Assembly (NCBI GenBank): GCA_020060385.1
Contig: JAGVAH010000138.1
Coordinates: forward strand, 1 to 36,865
Length of the DNA: 36,865 bases
Direction: 5' to 3'
Source of the DNA: Syntrophobacterales bacterium
Lineage (GTDB): Bacteria; Desulfobacterota; Desulfobaccia; Desulfobaccales; 0-14-0-80-60-11
Numbering within the stretch: the stretch's first letter is position 1; each line of letters starts with the position of its first letter. Position numbers and translations under genes: made by a program. The notes below the pieces were generated by a model that worked only from the letters and a program-made list of their open reading frames with translations, was not told the origin of the DNA and made no database searches. Shown here piece by piece: positions 23,757 to 32,253 of the stretch.

Positions 23757-24530
23757 ATGGAAGATACCCTCATCACTGACCTAACCACCCTCCTCCGGGG
23801 CCGCTCCCGGGCCTTGCTGCTCTTCTCCGGGGGGCTCGACTCCAGCCTGCTGTTGGCGGCCGCGGCCCCGGTCCTGGGGCCGGGCCTGGTGGCTCTCACC
23901 TTTACCGGGCCCCAGACCGTGCCCGGGGAATTGGCCGGGGCCTTCGCCCTGGCCCGGCACCTCCGGGTGCGGCACCTAATCAGGGAGACAAATCCTTTCT
24001 CCCTCCCCGATTTTCGGCACAACACCCGATTACGGTGCTATGCCTGCAAAAAGGCCCTCATCGAACAGGCCTGGGAGATAGCCGCGGACTTGGGGATTGA
24101 GGAAGTCTGGGACGGCACCAATGTGGACGACCTGGCGGACTTCCGCCCCGGCCTCCAGGCCGCCCGGGAGTTGGGGGTACAAAGTCCCCTGTTGGAGGCG
24201 GGTATGGGGAAAGCGGCCATCCGGCACTTAAGCCGGCAACTGGGCCTGCCCGGGGATAAGTCCCCCCAAAGCTGCCTGGCCACTCGCTTTCCATATGATA
24301 CCCTTTTAACAATAGAAGCCCTGGCCCGGGTGGGCCGGGCCGAGTCCTGGCTGCGCCGCTGGGGCTTCACTTATGTGCGTCTGCGGATCCGGGGGGACCA
24401 GGCCCGCCTGGAACTGGCCCCCGGGGAATGGCCCGCATTTCTGGCCCCGGAGGCGCGCGGGCCGTTTACCGCGCTGGTGGCCGGGCTGGGATGGGAGTTG
24501 GATTTGGATGTTTCTGGGGGAGGGGGCTAA
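23757..24530 (+). CDS. larE: LarE-type ATP-dependent sulfur transferase
   Basis: Start uncertain: TTG at 23718 keeps the frame open, but ATG 23757 (MEDTLITDLTTLL) is more likely; neither has a strong ribosome site. Counting from 23757, the PP-loop is LLFSGGLDSSLL with the SGGLDSS at about 24-30, a RCYACKK pair follows near 93-99, and SCLATRFPY near 172-180 holds the Cys that in LarE is sacrificed to donate sulfur to the nickel-pincer cofactor precursor. No larB or larC is in this window, so the acceptor may differ. It ends 5 nt before the arsenate-reductase gene, implying co-translation. Confidence 0.8.
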   Translation: MEDTLITDLTTLLRGRSRALLLFSGGLDSSLLLAAAAPVLGPGLVALTFTGPQTVPGELAGAFALARHLRVRHLIRETNPFSLPDFRHNTRLRCYACKKALIEQAWEIAADLGIEEVWDGTNVDDLADFRPGLQAARELGVQSPLLEAGMGKAAIRHLSRQLGLPGDKSPQSCLATRFPYDTLLTIEALARVGRAESWLRRWGFTYVRLRIRGDQARLELAPGEWPAFLAPEARGPFTALVAGLGWELDLDVSGGGG

Positions 24531-24535
24531 CCAGG

Positions 24536-24967
24536 ATGCTCAAGGTCTTATTTCTCTGCACTGAAAACGCCTGCCGCAGCCAGATGGCGGAAGGCCTGGT
24601 CAACCATTACCTGGCCGGGAAGGTCAGGGCTCATTCCGCGGGCGTCAGGCCCAGCCTGGTCAACCCCCGGGCCATCCAGGTGATGGCCGAACTGGGGATA
24701 GACATCAGTAAGCATCGCTCCAAGTCCCTGGAGGACCTGCCGGACCAAAAATTTGACCTGGTGATCACCGTCTGCGACCAGGCCAGGGAGCAATGCCCCT
24801 TTTTCCCCGGCCCCACGGAAAAGATCCACCTGGGCTTTCCGGACCCGGGCCGGGCCACCGGCACGGAAGAGGAAATCCTCACGGTTTTTCGCCAGGTGCG
24901 GGACGCCATGGGGGAGGAAATCCTGCCCCTGCTGCAGCAAAAAATCGCCCAGTCCCCCAATTCCTGA
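24536..24967 (+). CDS. arsC: Thioredoxin-coupled arsenate reductase (ArsC, low-MW phosphatase fold)
   Basis: ATG 24536 follows GGGGGAGGGG, and the frame upstream is just shadow. The 143 residues begin with the CX5R phosphatase loop (LFLCTENACRSQ, Cys8-Arg14) and carry Cys80 and Cys87 (ITVCDQAREQCP), matching the three catalytic cysteines (10, 82, 89) of the Staphylococcus plasmid enzyme. The aspartate of FPDP (about 101-104) is the general acid. It reduces arsenate to arsenite with thioredoxin. No arsenic regulator or pump is adjacent; it is coupled to the LarE-like gene. Confidence 0.88.
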   Translation: MLKVLFLCTENACRSQMAEGLVNHYLAGKVRAHSAGVRPSLVNPRAIQVMAELGIDISKHRSKSLEDLPDQKFDLVITVCDQAREQCPFFPGPTEKIHLGFPDPGRATGTEEEILTVFRQVRDAMGEEILPLLQQKIAQSPNS

Positions 24968-24983
24968 ATTGCATTCATCGCGA

Positions 24984-25069
24984 TTGCCAAAAGTATTTTC
25001 CTTATACTCCCTCTCCCCCCAGCGGGGTAGAGGGGTAGGGTGAGGGGGGAAAGTAAAAACTTTGGGCAA
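24984..25069. mobile_element. Miniature inverted-repeat element, copy 1
   Basis: An 86-bp element bounded by TTGCCAAAAGT (left) and ACTTTGGGCAA (right), with a core of CCCTCTCCCCCCAGCGGGG and a TAGGGTGAGGGGGG arm. The whole unit recurs at 36779-36865 with perfect 12-bp ends. It lies directly after arsC. Confidence 0.65.
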
Positions 25070-25104
25070 CAAGTATCTGGTCGAACCCCGACATCTGGGA
25101 AATT

Positions 25105-25193
25105 ATCTCCCTCCCCCTTGAGGGGGGAGGGCTGGGGTGGGGGTGATTTTTTGGCGAGTGTCCCCAATTATCCCCTCCCACCAGGGAGGGGGA
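25105..25193. repeat. Two CCCTCCC/GGGAGGG palindromes
   Basis: The first has CCCTCCCCC-TTGA-GGGGGGAGGG from about 25112. The second has CCCCTCCC-ACCAG-GGAGGGGG from about 25171. Related single palindromes sit near 13856-13880 and 30458-30491. They are REP-like, typical intergenic repeats. Confidence 0.55.
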
Positions 25194-25204
25194 GTAAAAC
25201 CAAA

Positions 25205-25277
25205 TTGTCATTCTGAGCGAAGCGAAGAATCTAGTAATTTCAAAGACTAGACCCTTCGCCTGCGGCTCAGGGTGACA
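25205..25277. repeat. Palindromic repeat of the GTCATTCTGAGCGAAGCG type
   Basis: The left arm from 25205 (GTCATTCTGAGCGAAGCG, then AAGAATCTAG) and the right arm 25247-25277 (CTAGACCCTTCGCCTGCGGC and on to CAGGGTGAC) form a ~30-bp imperfect stem with a short loop. This sequence type recurs between genes in many bacteria. Confidence 0.6.
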
Positions 25278-25326
25278 GGGGAAATAGGTTTTGCAATAGC
25301 TTTTAGGTATACCTGGGATTAGGCGA

Positions 25327-26037
25327 TTAACTGAGAGCCGCGGCTATTTCCGCCACCACCTTCCGGGCGGCTGCTGCCGGGTCAGGGGCCTTGCGGATGG
25401 GGCGGCCCACCACCAGATAATCGGCCCCGGCTTGGATGGCCTGGGTGGGGGTGGTGATGCGGGTCTGGTCGTCTCCGGGCACCGCGGCCCACGCGGGCCG
25501 GATGGCCGGGCAGACCACCAGGAAATCCGCGCCGAAGGCCTCTTTCACGGCCCGGGCTTCACTCCCTGCGCAGACCACACCGTCGCACCCCGCTTCCCTT
25601 GCCAGCCCGGCCCGCAGCAGGACCAGTTTGGTGGGATTATGGGCGTACTCCGGGGCAACGCCCATGGCCAGCAGGTCATCGGGGCCTAAGTGGGTGAGAA
25701 CCGTGACCCCCAGTATCTTGCACCCGTCTTTGGAAGCCTCGATGGCCCGGCGCATTTTGATCCCCTGATCGATATGCACCGTGGCCAGCCTGGCCCCTTT
25801 CATGACTTTCGCCTGGGCGGCTATCATGGTGGCGGGAATGTCGTGGAACTTGAGATCCAGGAAATAATCGACCTGGCGATCAGCCAAGAATTGCAAAAAG
25901 GCCGGGCCTTCCGCCATGAACAGCTCCAGGCCCACCTTGAACAGCCCCACTTCCCCCCTTAACAAGTCAATAAACTTTTGCGCTTCTGCCTGGTTGGGCA
26001 CATCCAAGGGGAAGATGAGACGCTCTCGGGGCTGCAT
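25327..26037 (-). CDS. pyrF: Orotidine-5'-phosphate decarboxylase PyrF
   Basis: 236 residues with the family signature DLKFHDIPAT at 61-70 (Asp61, Lys63, Asp66 catalytic), an opening LIFPLDVP (Asp12, Lys34 region GLFKVGLELF) and the phosphate-gripper end QAGADYLVVGRPI. It converts OMP to UMP in the last step of pyrimidine synthesis. The start is ATG 26037 after GAGAGAG. It is transcribed alone toward the repeat cluster, and divergent from the winged-helix gene. Confidence 0.95.
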   Translation of the reverse strand: MQPRERLIFPLDVPNQAEAQKFIDLLRGEVGLFKVGLELFMAEGPAFLQFLADRQVDYFLDLKFHDIPATMIAAQAKVMKGARLATVHIDQGIKMRRAIEASKDGCKILGVTVLTHLGPDDLLAMGVAPEYAHNPTKLVLLRAGLAREAGCDGVVCAGSEARAVKEAFGADFLVVCPAIRPAWAAVPGDDQTRITTPTQAIQAGADYLVVGRPIRKAPDPAAAARKVVAEIAAALS

Positions 26038-26198
26038 AGGCTCTCTCTAAGATAAAGATTTCCCGAACTTTAGCATCTTCCTTGACTCTAGGCAAAACTT
26101 TTGCGGGACAGGGGAAAGCCCCCAATCAACATCATCCATTCCCAACTAATTTTTTTCAAAGAATCGCTGCATTTTATCCTTGCATTTTACGAAAAATA

Positions 26199-26257
26199 GA
26201 CCTAAAAAATAGGTTAAATAATATAATAAATAGGTCATATGACCTATATAAGAGGTC
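26199..26257 (+). promoter_or_regulatory. Promoter and operator array for the winged-helix/nucleotidyltransferase pair
   Basis: A consensus TATAAT lies at 26222-26227, with no good -35 box. Around it are five TAGGTC/GACCTA-type half-sites: GACCTA 26199-26204, TAGGTT 26210-26215, TAGGTC 26231-26236, GACCTA 26241-26246 and GAGGTC 26252-26257. ATAGGTCATATGACCTAT at 26230-26247 is a perfect 18-bp palindrome. A repressor bound there would cover the transcription start, which suggests autoregulation by the first gene. Confidence 0.6.
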
Positions 26258-26263
26258 TTCCAA

Positions 26264-26593
26264 GTGCTGGCTCCTTTGCTGGGATCAATAAGTGGCGAGC
26301 GGATTTTAATTTATCTCTTTGCGAGGAAAGAGGGATACGCCCGGGGAATTGCCCGCTTTTTCAAGACAGATTTGAGTCCTATCCAGAAGAAGCTGGAAAG
26401 GCTGGAAGCCGGGGGAATTTTAGCCAGCCGCCTGGCTGGCAGGACCCGCCTATATTCAATTAATCCCAGATACCCCTTTAAGGCGGAGCTCGAAAACCTC
26501 CTGGACAAGGCTTTGACTTTTTATCCCGCCAATGAACGTGAGGCGCTGTTAATGAATCGACGGAGACCGAGAAGAAGTGGAAAACCACTATGA
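26264..26593 (+). CDS. Winged-helix DNA-binding protein, likely antitoxin/regulator
   Basis: GTG start at 26264 with AGAGG 8 nt upstream; 109 residues. Residues ~10-75 fit a winged helix of the ArsR/MarR type (ISGERILIYLFARKEGYARG, then FKTDLSPIQKKLERLEAGGI as the recognition helix, and RTRLYSINP as the wing). The basic C-terminus (NRRRPRRSGK) may also touch DNA. Its stop overlaps the start of the nucleotidyltransferase gene (ATGA at 26590). Order and coupling are those of an AbiE-like antitoxin-toxin pair, and the operator array upstream supports autorepression. Sequence identity to AbiEi itself is not evident. Confidence 0.7.
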   Translation: MLAPLLGSISGERILIYLFARKEGYARGIARFFKTDLSPIQKKLERLEAGGILASRLAGRTRLYSINPRYPFKAELENLLDKALTFYPANEREALLMNRRRPRRSGKPL

Positions 26594-27126
26594 AATCAAT
26601 TAAGGATATGTCCATTGGTGAATTGGCGGCATTTATAGACGGCCATCTCCGACGGAATGGTATTGATGTGGTATTATCTGGGGGAAGTTGTGTCTCGATT
26701 TATACTGGCAACAAGTATACTTCTCTGGACTTAGATTTTGTTGAATTTGGTTCGGTAAGTAGAAGGAAATTAAAAAAGGTGCTCCAGGAAATAGGATTTC
26801 ATGAAAAAAACAGGTATTTCATCAGTTCAGAAACAGATATTTTCTTGGAATTTCCTTCAGGCCCGCCCTCTGTGGGGCAAGAGCCGATAAAAGAAGTTCT
26901 AGTGTTAAATTTTTCAACAGGTGCATTAAGAATTATCTCTCCCACTGATTGTGTGAAAGACCGTCTGGCTGCGTATTATCATTGGGGGGACCGACAGAGC
27001 CTGGAGCAAGCAGTGTCAGTGGCGCAAGATAATAAAATAGACTTGGATGAGATAGAACGGTGGTCTCAGGTTGAAGGCAAGCTGGGGGAATTTCATCAAA
27101 TAAAGCAACGATTTGAAGATCATTAA
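26590..27126 (+). CDS. Nucleotidyltransferase-fold protein, possible toxin (AbiEii-like)
   Basis: 178 residues. The GGS motif at 31-33 (VVLSGGSCVSIYTG) and Asp47/Asp49 in TSLDLDFV are the metal and nucleotide site of DNA polymerase-beta-type nucleotidyltransferases. A third acidic residue may be Glu87 in IFLEF. A later ISPTDCVKDRLAAYYHW segment (~115-131), with a helical tail, is typical of the AbiEii/MNT-like group. The gene is AT-rich compared with flanking pyrF and glyQ, suggesting acquisition. It could add nucleotides to tRNA or protein as a toxin, but an enzyme role outside toxin-antitoxin cannot be excluded. Confidence 0.7.
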   Translation: MKSIKDMSIGELAAFIDGHLRRNGIDVVLSGGSCVSIYTGNKYTSLDLDFVEFGSVSRRKLKKVLQEIGFHEKNRYFISSETDIFLEFPSGPPSVGQEPIKEVLVLNFSTGALRIISPTDCVKDRLAAYYHWGDRQSLEQAVSVAQDNKIDLDEIERWSQVEGKLGEFHQIKQRFEDH

Positions 27127-27288
27127 GTGGCCTGATTCAGGTTGGTTTTTGATTAATCCGGCTCCCTCCAGGCCCCTTTTTTGATTCTTCAGGAATTATA
27201 TGACATTGTCATACAATTCATTGGCCAGGCGAACCAATTTCCCTCCTCCAAATTTTCAAACTGATCCACTACCAACCGCCAGGAAAAC

Positions 27289-27317
27289 TTGACAACCTTG
27301 GGGTTAACTGTTAGTTT
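27289..27317 (+). promoter_or_regulatory. Sigma-70-type promoter of glyQS
   Basis: TTGACA at 27289-27294 and TAGTTT at 27312-27317 with 17 bp spacing lie 37 nt before the glyQ start. A 6-bp inverted repeat TATGAC-ATT-GTCATA sits further upstream at 27199-27213. Nothing else is seen in 27127-27288. Confidence 0.55.
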
Positions 27318-27353
27318 ACTCAGATATTTTTTAGCCTTAAAGGAGAGGCTTCC

Positions 27354-28223
<870 letters not shown>

Positions 28224-28224
28224 C

Positions 28225-28336
28225 TGTCAGCTTTCGGCTTAAAAGATAGGTTTTGGCTATTCGCTTTTAGCTTTTAGCTTTTAGCCAAAAGCCAAAAGCC
28301 AAAAGCGGACGGCTGATAGGTGATAGAAAGCTGACA
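28225..28336. repeat. Nested palindromic element inserted between glyQ and glyS
   Basis: TGTCAGCTTTC at 28225-28235 is perfectly inverted at 28326-28336. Inside, three copies of GCTTTTA run into three of GCCAAAA (about 28263-28306), so the entire 112 bp can fold into one long hairpin. It interrupts an otherwise tight operon pair. Confidence 0.65.
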
Positions 28337-28357
28337 TTTTCTTCAAAGAGGAAAGAT

Positions 28358-30424
28358 ATGGGAAGCGAACTGTTACTGGAGATCGGCACTGAGGAGATCC
28401 CGGCCCGGTTTATCCCGCCGGTGTTGGAGGAGTTGGCCGCTTCTTTCCAGAAGCTGCTGGGGCAAGAAAGGATTGCCGTGGGGCAGGTCACCACCTGGGG
28501 CACACCCCGGCGTCTGGCCTTGGTGGCCCAGGGGGTGGCTCCGGTCCAATCCGAAGCCAGCACCGAGATCATCGGCCCTCCCAAGGCGGTGGCCTATGAC
28601 TCCTACGGCAACCCCACGCCCGCGGCCCAGGGTTTTGCCAAGAACCAGGGGGTGGCGGTGGGCGATCTCATTGAAGTGGACACTCCCCGGGGCATCTATC
28701 TGGCGGTGAGCAAGCGCACGGCCGGGCGGCCCACCAAAGAAAGGCTCCCGGAGATTCTGCCGTCTTTTATCCTGGGCCTCAGCTTCCCCAAGTCCATGCG
28801 CTGGGGCGCAGAAACCGTCACCTTTGCCCGGCCCATTCACTGGATCCTGGCCCGGTTGGGGGGTGAGGTGCTCCATCTCACCGTGGGCGACGTGACCAGC
28901 GGCGGCATGACTTACGGCCACCGCTTTCTGGCCCCCCAGCCCGTGGAAGTGGAGGATGCCGAGGATTATGCGGCGGCCCTGGAAAAGGCCCGGGTGATTG
29001 TCGATCCCCAGACCCGGCGGGTGCAGCTGGAAAAGGAATTGGCCCAGGCCGCGGCCCAGGTGGGGGGCGAAGTGGTCCCCAACCCCGGCCTCCTGGAGGA
29101 GAACTCTTTCCTGGTGGAATACCCCTCCGTGGTCTGCGGCAATTTTGAGGATAAGTTCCTGGCCCTGCCCGATGAGGTGCTCATCACCTCCATGCGGGAG
29201 CACCAGCGCTATTTTTCCCTGCGGGGCAAGGATGGCAAGCTGCTGCCCCATTTCATCGCGGTGAACAACACCTTGACCCGGAACCCGGAGGTGGTAAAGA
29301 AAGGCCACGAACGGGTGCTCCGGGCCCGCCTCAGCGACGCCATGTACTTTTATGAAGTGGACTCCAAGGTGCCCCTGGAAGACCGGGGGGAGGCCCTCAA
29401 AGGGGTGGTCTTCCATTCCCTCCTGGGCACCTCCTATGAAAAGATGGAGCGTTTCCGGGAGCTGGCCGTGTTTCTGGCCCAGCGCCTGGCCCCGGACCTG
29501 ACGGCAGGGGTGCGCCGGGCCGCGTATCTGTGCAAGGCGGACATCGTCACGGAAATGGTGGGGGAATTCCCCAGCCTCCAGGGGGTGATGGGCCGCCAGT
29601 ACGCCCGGCTCTCCGGGGAAGCCCCGGAGGTGGCGGAGGCCATCTTCACCCATTATCTGCCCCGCCATGCCGGGGACCTGCTGCCCGGGGACCTGACCGG
29701 CGCCCTGGTGGGCATGGCCGACCGGCTGGACACCATCTGCGGCTGCTTCGGGGTGGGCCTGATCCCCACCGGGGCCGCGGACCCTTACGGCCTGAGGCGC
29801 CACGCCCTGGCCATCATCCATATCCTCCGGGATCAGGGCCTGCATCTCAATCTGCCGGAGGCCGTGGGCGCGGCCCTGGACCTGCTCAAAGGCAAAATCT
29901 CCCGCACTCCGGAAGAGACCGGCCTGGAAGTGCTGGACTTCTTCCAGACCCGGCTGCAGCACCTCCTTATTTCGGAGGGTTATAATAACGAAACCGTGGC
30001 CGCGGTCCTGGCCACAGGAGGCGAGGACGTGGTGGACGCCGCGGACAAGGCCCGGGCCCTGGAAGAGGTGCGCCAGAGCCCCGATTTTCCAGCCTTGGCG
30101 GTGGCCTTCAAAAGGGTGATCAACATCGCCCGGGGCGCGGAGGCGGGAGAGGTTTCGCCCATGCTCTTTGAGCACCCGGAGGAAAAGCTGCTCTTCGAGG
30201 CCGCGGCCCTGATGGAGGAGGAAGTGGGCCAGGCCCTGGAGGAGCGGGATTATCCGAGGGCCTGCCGGGCCCTGGCCAAACTCAAGGGGCCGGTGGACGC
30301 CTTTTTTGAAAAGGTGCTGGTAATGGCCGAAGACGAGAACCTGCGGCGCAACCGCCTGGCCTTGCTGGTGAGCATCAGCAACACTTTCTTGCAGATGGCT
30401 GATTTTTCGCGCATTTCCACCTGA
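28358..30424 (+). CDS. glyS: Glycyl-tRNA synthetase beta subunit
   Basis: 688 residues, standard for the bacterial beta subunit that binds tRNA. The N-terminus MGSELLLEIGTEEIPARF, TWGTPRRLAL, FPKSMRW, EEIL-type helices and the late HD-like and anticodon-binding parts (FFEKVLVMAEDENLRRNRLALL) match the family. The start ATG follows AAAGAGGAAAG. Together with glyQ it forms the heterotetramer. A hairpin after the stop (30458-30491) may end the transcript. Confidence 0.97.
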   Translation: MGSELLLEIGTEEIPARFIPPVLEELAASFQKLLGQERIAVGQVTTWGTPRRLALVAQGVAPVQSEASTEIIGPPKAVAYDSYGNPTPAAQGFAKNQGVAVGDLIEVDTPRGIYLAVSKRTAGRPTKERLPEILPSFILGLSFPKSMRWGAETVTFARPIHWILARLGGEVLHLTVGDVTSGGMTYGHRFLAPQPVEVEDAEDYAAALEKARVIVDPQTRRVQLEKELAQAAAQVGGEVVPNPGLLEENSFLVEYPSVVCGNFEDKFLALPDEVLITSMREHQRYFSLRGKDGKLLPHFIAVNNTLTRNPEVVKKGHERVLRARLSDAMYFYEVDSKVPLEDRGEALKGVVFHSLLGTSYEKMERFRELAVFLAQRLAPDLTAGVRRAAYLCKADIVTEMVGEFPSLQGVMGRQYARLSGEAPEVAEAIFTHYLPRHAGDLLPGDLTGALVGMADRLDTICGCFGVGLIPTGAADPYGLRRHALAIIHILRDQGLHLNLPEAVGAALDLLKGKISRTPEETGLEVLDFFQTRLQHLLISEGYNNETVAAVLATGGEDVVDAADKARALEEVRQSPDFPALAVAFKRVINIARGAEAGEVSPMLFEHPEEKLLFEAAALMEEEVGQALEERDYPRACRALAKLKGPVDAFFEKVLVMAEDENLRRNRLALLVSISNTFLQMADFSRIST

Positions 30425-30457
30425 GCATCTCCTTGTCGATGGTGATTCAGACTGCCA

Positions 30458-30491
30458 CCCCCTCTCACCCCGCCTGCGGGGGGAGAGGGGG
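30458..30491 (+). terminator. GC hairpin after glyS, possible terminator or REP-like repeat
   Basis: CCCCCTCTC at 30458-30466 pairs with GAGAGGGGG at 30483-30491, with an inner CCCCGC/GCGGGG stem, followed by TTATAAATTT. The core resembles the palindromes near 25105 and 36800, so it may be a repeat that also stops transcription. Confidence 0.45.
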
Positions 30492-30567
30492 TTATAAATT
30501 TCTTTGCTGCTCCCCTTAATGAATTTGCCGGAAATATATATCTAATAGGATTAGAGTACTGAATCAT

Positions 30568-31695
30568 ATGCGCCGCTGGTTTCGCCGCCGTAAAGAAGAG
30601 GAGCCCCAGCCCGAGCCTGCAACCCCGCCCCCCGACGCGGCTGCAGCCGGGGCCGAGATGGAGCCCCAAGCTGCCGCTCCCGAGGAAGTCCCTCCCACAG
30701 AAGTTGCGGATGCCGCCTCAGAATCCGGGGTGGAAGCCCCGGACACGGCCTCCCCTGCAGAAGAGGAGCCCCGGAAGGGCCTCTTCCGCCGCTTCCGGGA
30801 GCGTTTGAGCCGCAGCCGGGAGGCCCTGGCCGGGGGTCTGGACCGGGTTTTCCTGGGCCGCCGGGAAGTGGACGCCGAGGCGCTGGAGGACTTGGAAGAA
30901 ATTCTGATCACCGCAGACCTGGGGATGGACACCACCCTGCATCTGGTCCACGCCCTGGAAGAGCGCCTCAAACGCCGGGAACTGGCGGACGTGGAGCGTC
31001 TCAAAGCAGCATTGGGGGAGGAGATGTTGAACCTGCTCCAGGGTCCGCCCCCACTTAAAAGAACCGCCCGCCCCTGGGTGGTGCTCCTGGTGGGGGTCAA
31101 CGGCGTGGGCAAGACCACCACCATTGCCAAGCTGGCCCACTTGGAAAGGCTCCAGGGCCGGGTCCCCCTGCTCATCGCCGGGGACACCTTCCGGGCCGCG
31201 GCCGTGGAGCAACTGGAGATTTGGGGGGAACGGGTGGGGGCCCCGGTCATTAAACAGAAAACCGGGGCCGACCCCGCGGCCGTGGTCTTTGACGGCCTGG
31301 CCGCGGCCCAGGCTCGGGGCGTGGATACGGTCTTCATCGACACCGCGGGGCGGCTCCATACCAAAGTCAACCTCATGGAGGAACTGAAGAAGATCTTCCG
31401 CACCGCGGCCAAGAAACTCCCGGGCGCTCCCCACGAAGTGCTCCTGGTCCTGGACGCCACCACCGGCCAGAACGCTTTGAGCCAGGCCCGCATCTTCCAT
31501 GAAGCCGTGGGCCTTAGCGGCATTGTGCTCACGAAAATGGACGGCACCGCCAAGGGGGGCGTGGCTCTGGCCGTGGCCCACGAAACCGGCCTCCCTTTGC
31601 GCTATATGGGCCTGGGGGAGGGCCTGGAAGACCTGCGCCCCTTCGACGCCCATGCCTTCGTGGCCGCGATTTTGGGGGGAGATGAGGTGGGGTGA
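30568..31695 (+). CDS. ftsY: Signal recognition particle receptor FtsY
   Basis: 375 residues. A basic start (MRRWFRRRKEEE) is followed by an acidic, Pro/Ala-rich linker (to about 65) of the kind that varies among FtsY proteins. Then comes the SRP54-type NG domain: helical N domain (~70-150), P-loop GVNGVGKTTTIAKLAH near 176-191, DTAGRLHTK near 258-266 and TKMDGTAKGG near 321-330. It is the GTPase docking site at the inner membrane for SRP-ribosome complexes. The ribosome site is weak, as the leader is AT-rich. Confidence 0.96.
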   Translation: MRRWFRRRKEEEPQPEPATPPPDAAAAGAEMEPQAAAPEEVPPTEVADAASESGVEAPDTASPAEEEPRKGLFRRFRERLSRSREALAGGLDRVFLGRREVDAEALEDLEEILITADLGMDTTLHLVHALEERLKRRELADVERLKAALGEEMLNLLQGPPPLKRTARPWVVLLVGVNGVGKTTTIAKLAHLERLQGRVPLLIAGDTFRAAAVEQLEIWGERVGAPVIKQKTGADPAAVVFDGLAAAQARGVDTVFIDTAGRLHTKVNLMEELKKIFRTAAKKLPGAPHEVLLVLDATTGQNALSQARIFHEAVGLSGIVLTKMDGTAKGGVALAVAHETGLPLRYMGLGEGLEDLRPFDAHAFVAAILGGDEVG

Positions 31696-31699
31696 GCAT

Positions 31700-31786
31700 G
31701 TAGTGGCGGGAAAGAGAAACGCATCCCGCCTGCGGCAACTAGTGGAACTAACTAAAGGCGGGATGCGCTCCGCTTTCCCGCCCTAC
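31700..31786. repeat. Large palindromic repeat between ftsY and the vanZ-like gene
   Basis: Arms 31700-31731 and 31756-31786 share GTAG, GCGGGAAAG and CGCATCCCGCC in inverted order, about 27 of 31 positions pairing. The type (GGCGGGATGCG ... CCCGCCCTAC) is frequent between genes in several phyla. It could separate ftsY from the downstream genes. Confidence 0.6.
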
Positions 31787-31812
31787 GCTAATCAGTCCCT
31801 TAGAGGACAGGC

Positions 31813-32247
31813 TTGAAGGCATTATCACTGCGGCAATTATCCTTATATTGGCTGCCACCCCTGGCCCTCACTGCCGGGATTCTCATCTTTTCCGGGGACC
31901 TGGGATCATCTGCCAACACCCAGAAATTGGTGCAGTGGTTGCTTACCTGGTTTCCCGGTTTGGGGGAATACCAGTTCCCAGCAGGACAGGGCTATCTCCG
32001 GAAGGCCGGGCATATGCTGGCCTATGGGAGTTTATATCTTCTCTGGTTCCGGGCCATGTTCTGGCGTTTTTCCACTCGCCGGGGGGCGGCGGTCCTCTGG
32101 TCTTTGGCTTTTTGCCTGTTGGTGGCCTTAGCGGATGAGGGCCACCAATCTTTTTTTTCGTCCCGGACCGGGAGCCTCAGTGATGTGGCCCTGGATTTCG
32201 GCGCGGCCCTGCTGGCAGCCCTTGCATTCTCTCTGAAGAGAATATAG
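31813..32247 (+). CDS. VanZ-like small membrane protein
   Basis: 144 residues with TTG start behind AGAGGACAGG. Four hydrophobic segments (~10-27, ~67-84, ~92-108, ~124-141), a GHMLAYGSLYLLW segment and the family-typical ADEGHQSF...GSLSDVALDFGAALL identify a VanZ-like domain, whose role is poorly known and mostly unrelated to teicoplanin resistance. The M16 gene begins 6 nt after its stop, so it is co-translated with the peptidase group. Confidence 0.85.
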   Translation: MKALSLRQLSLYWLPPLALTAGILIFSGDLGSSANTQKLVQWLLTWFPGLGEYQFPAGQGYLRKAGHMLAYGSLYLLWFRAMFWRFSTRRGAAVLWSLAFCLLVALADEGHQSFFSSRTGSLSDVALDFGAALLAALAFSLKRI

Positions 32248-32253
32248 TTTTAA

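Noticed and set aside
28373-30175. 600-residue open frame on the minus strand opposite glyS
   Set aside because: It lies wholly inside a clear housekeeping gene, has no ribosome site or recognisable domain, and arises because GC-rich coding DNA has few stops on the opposite strand.
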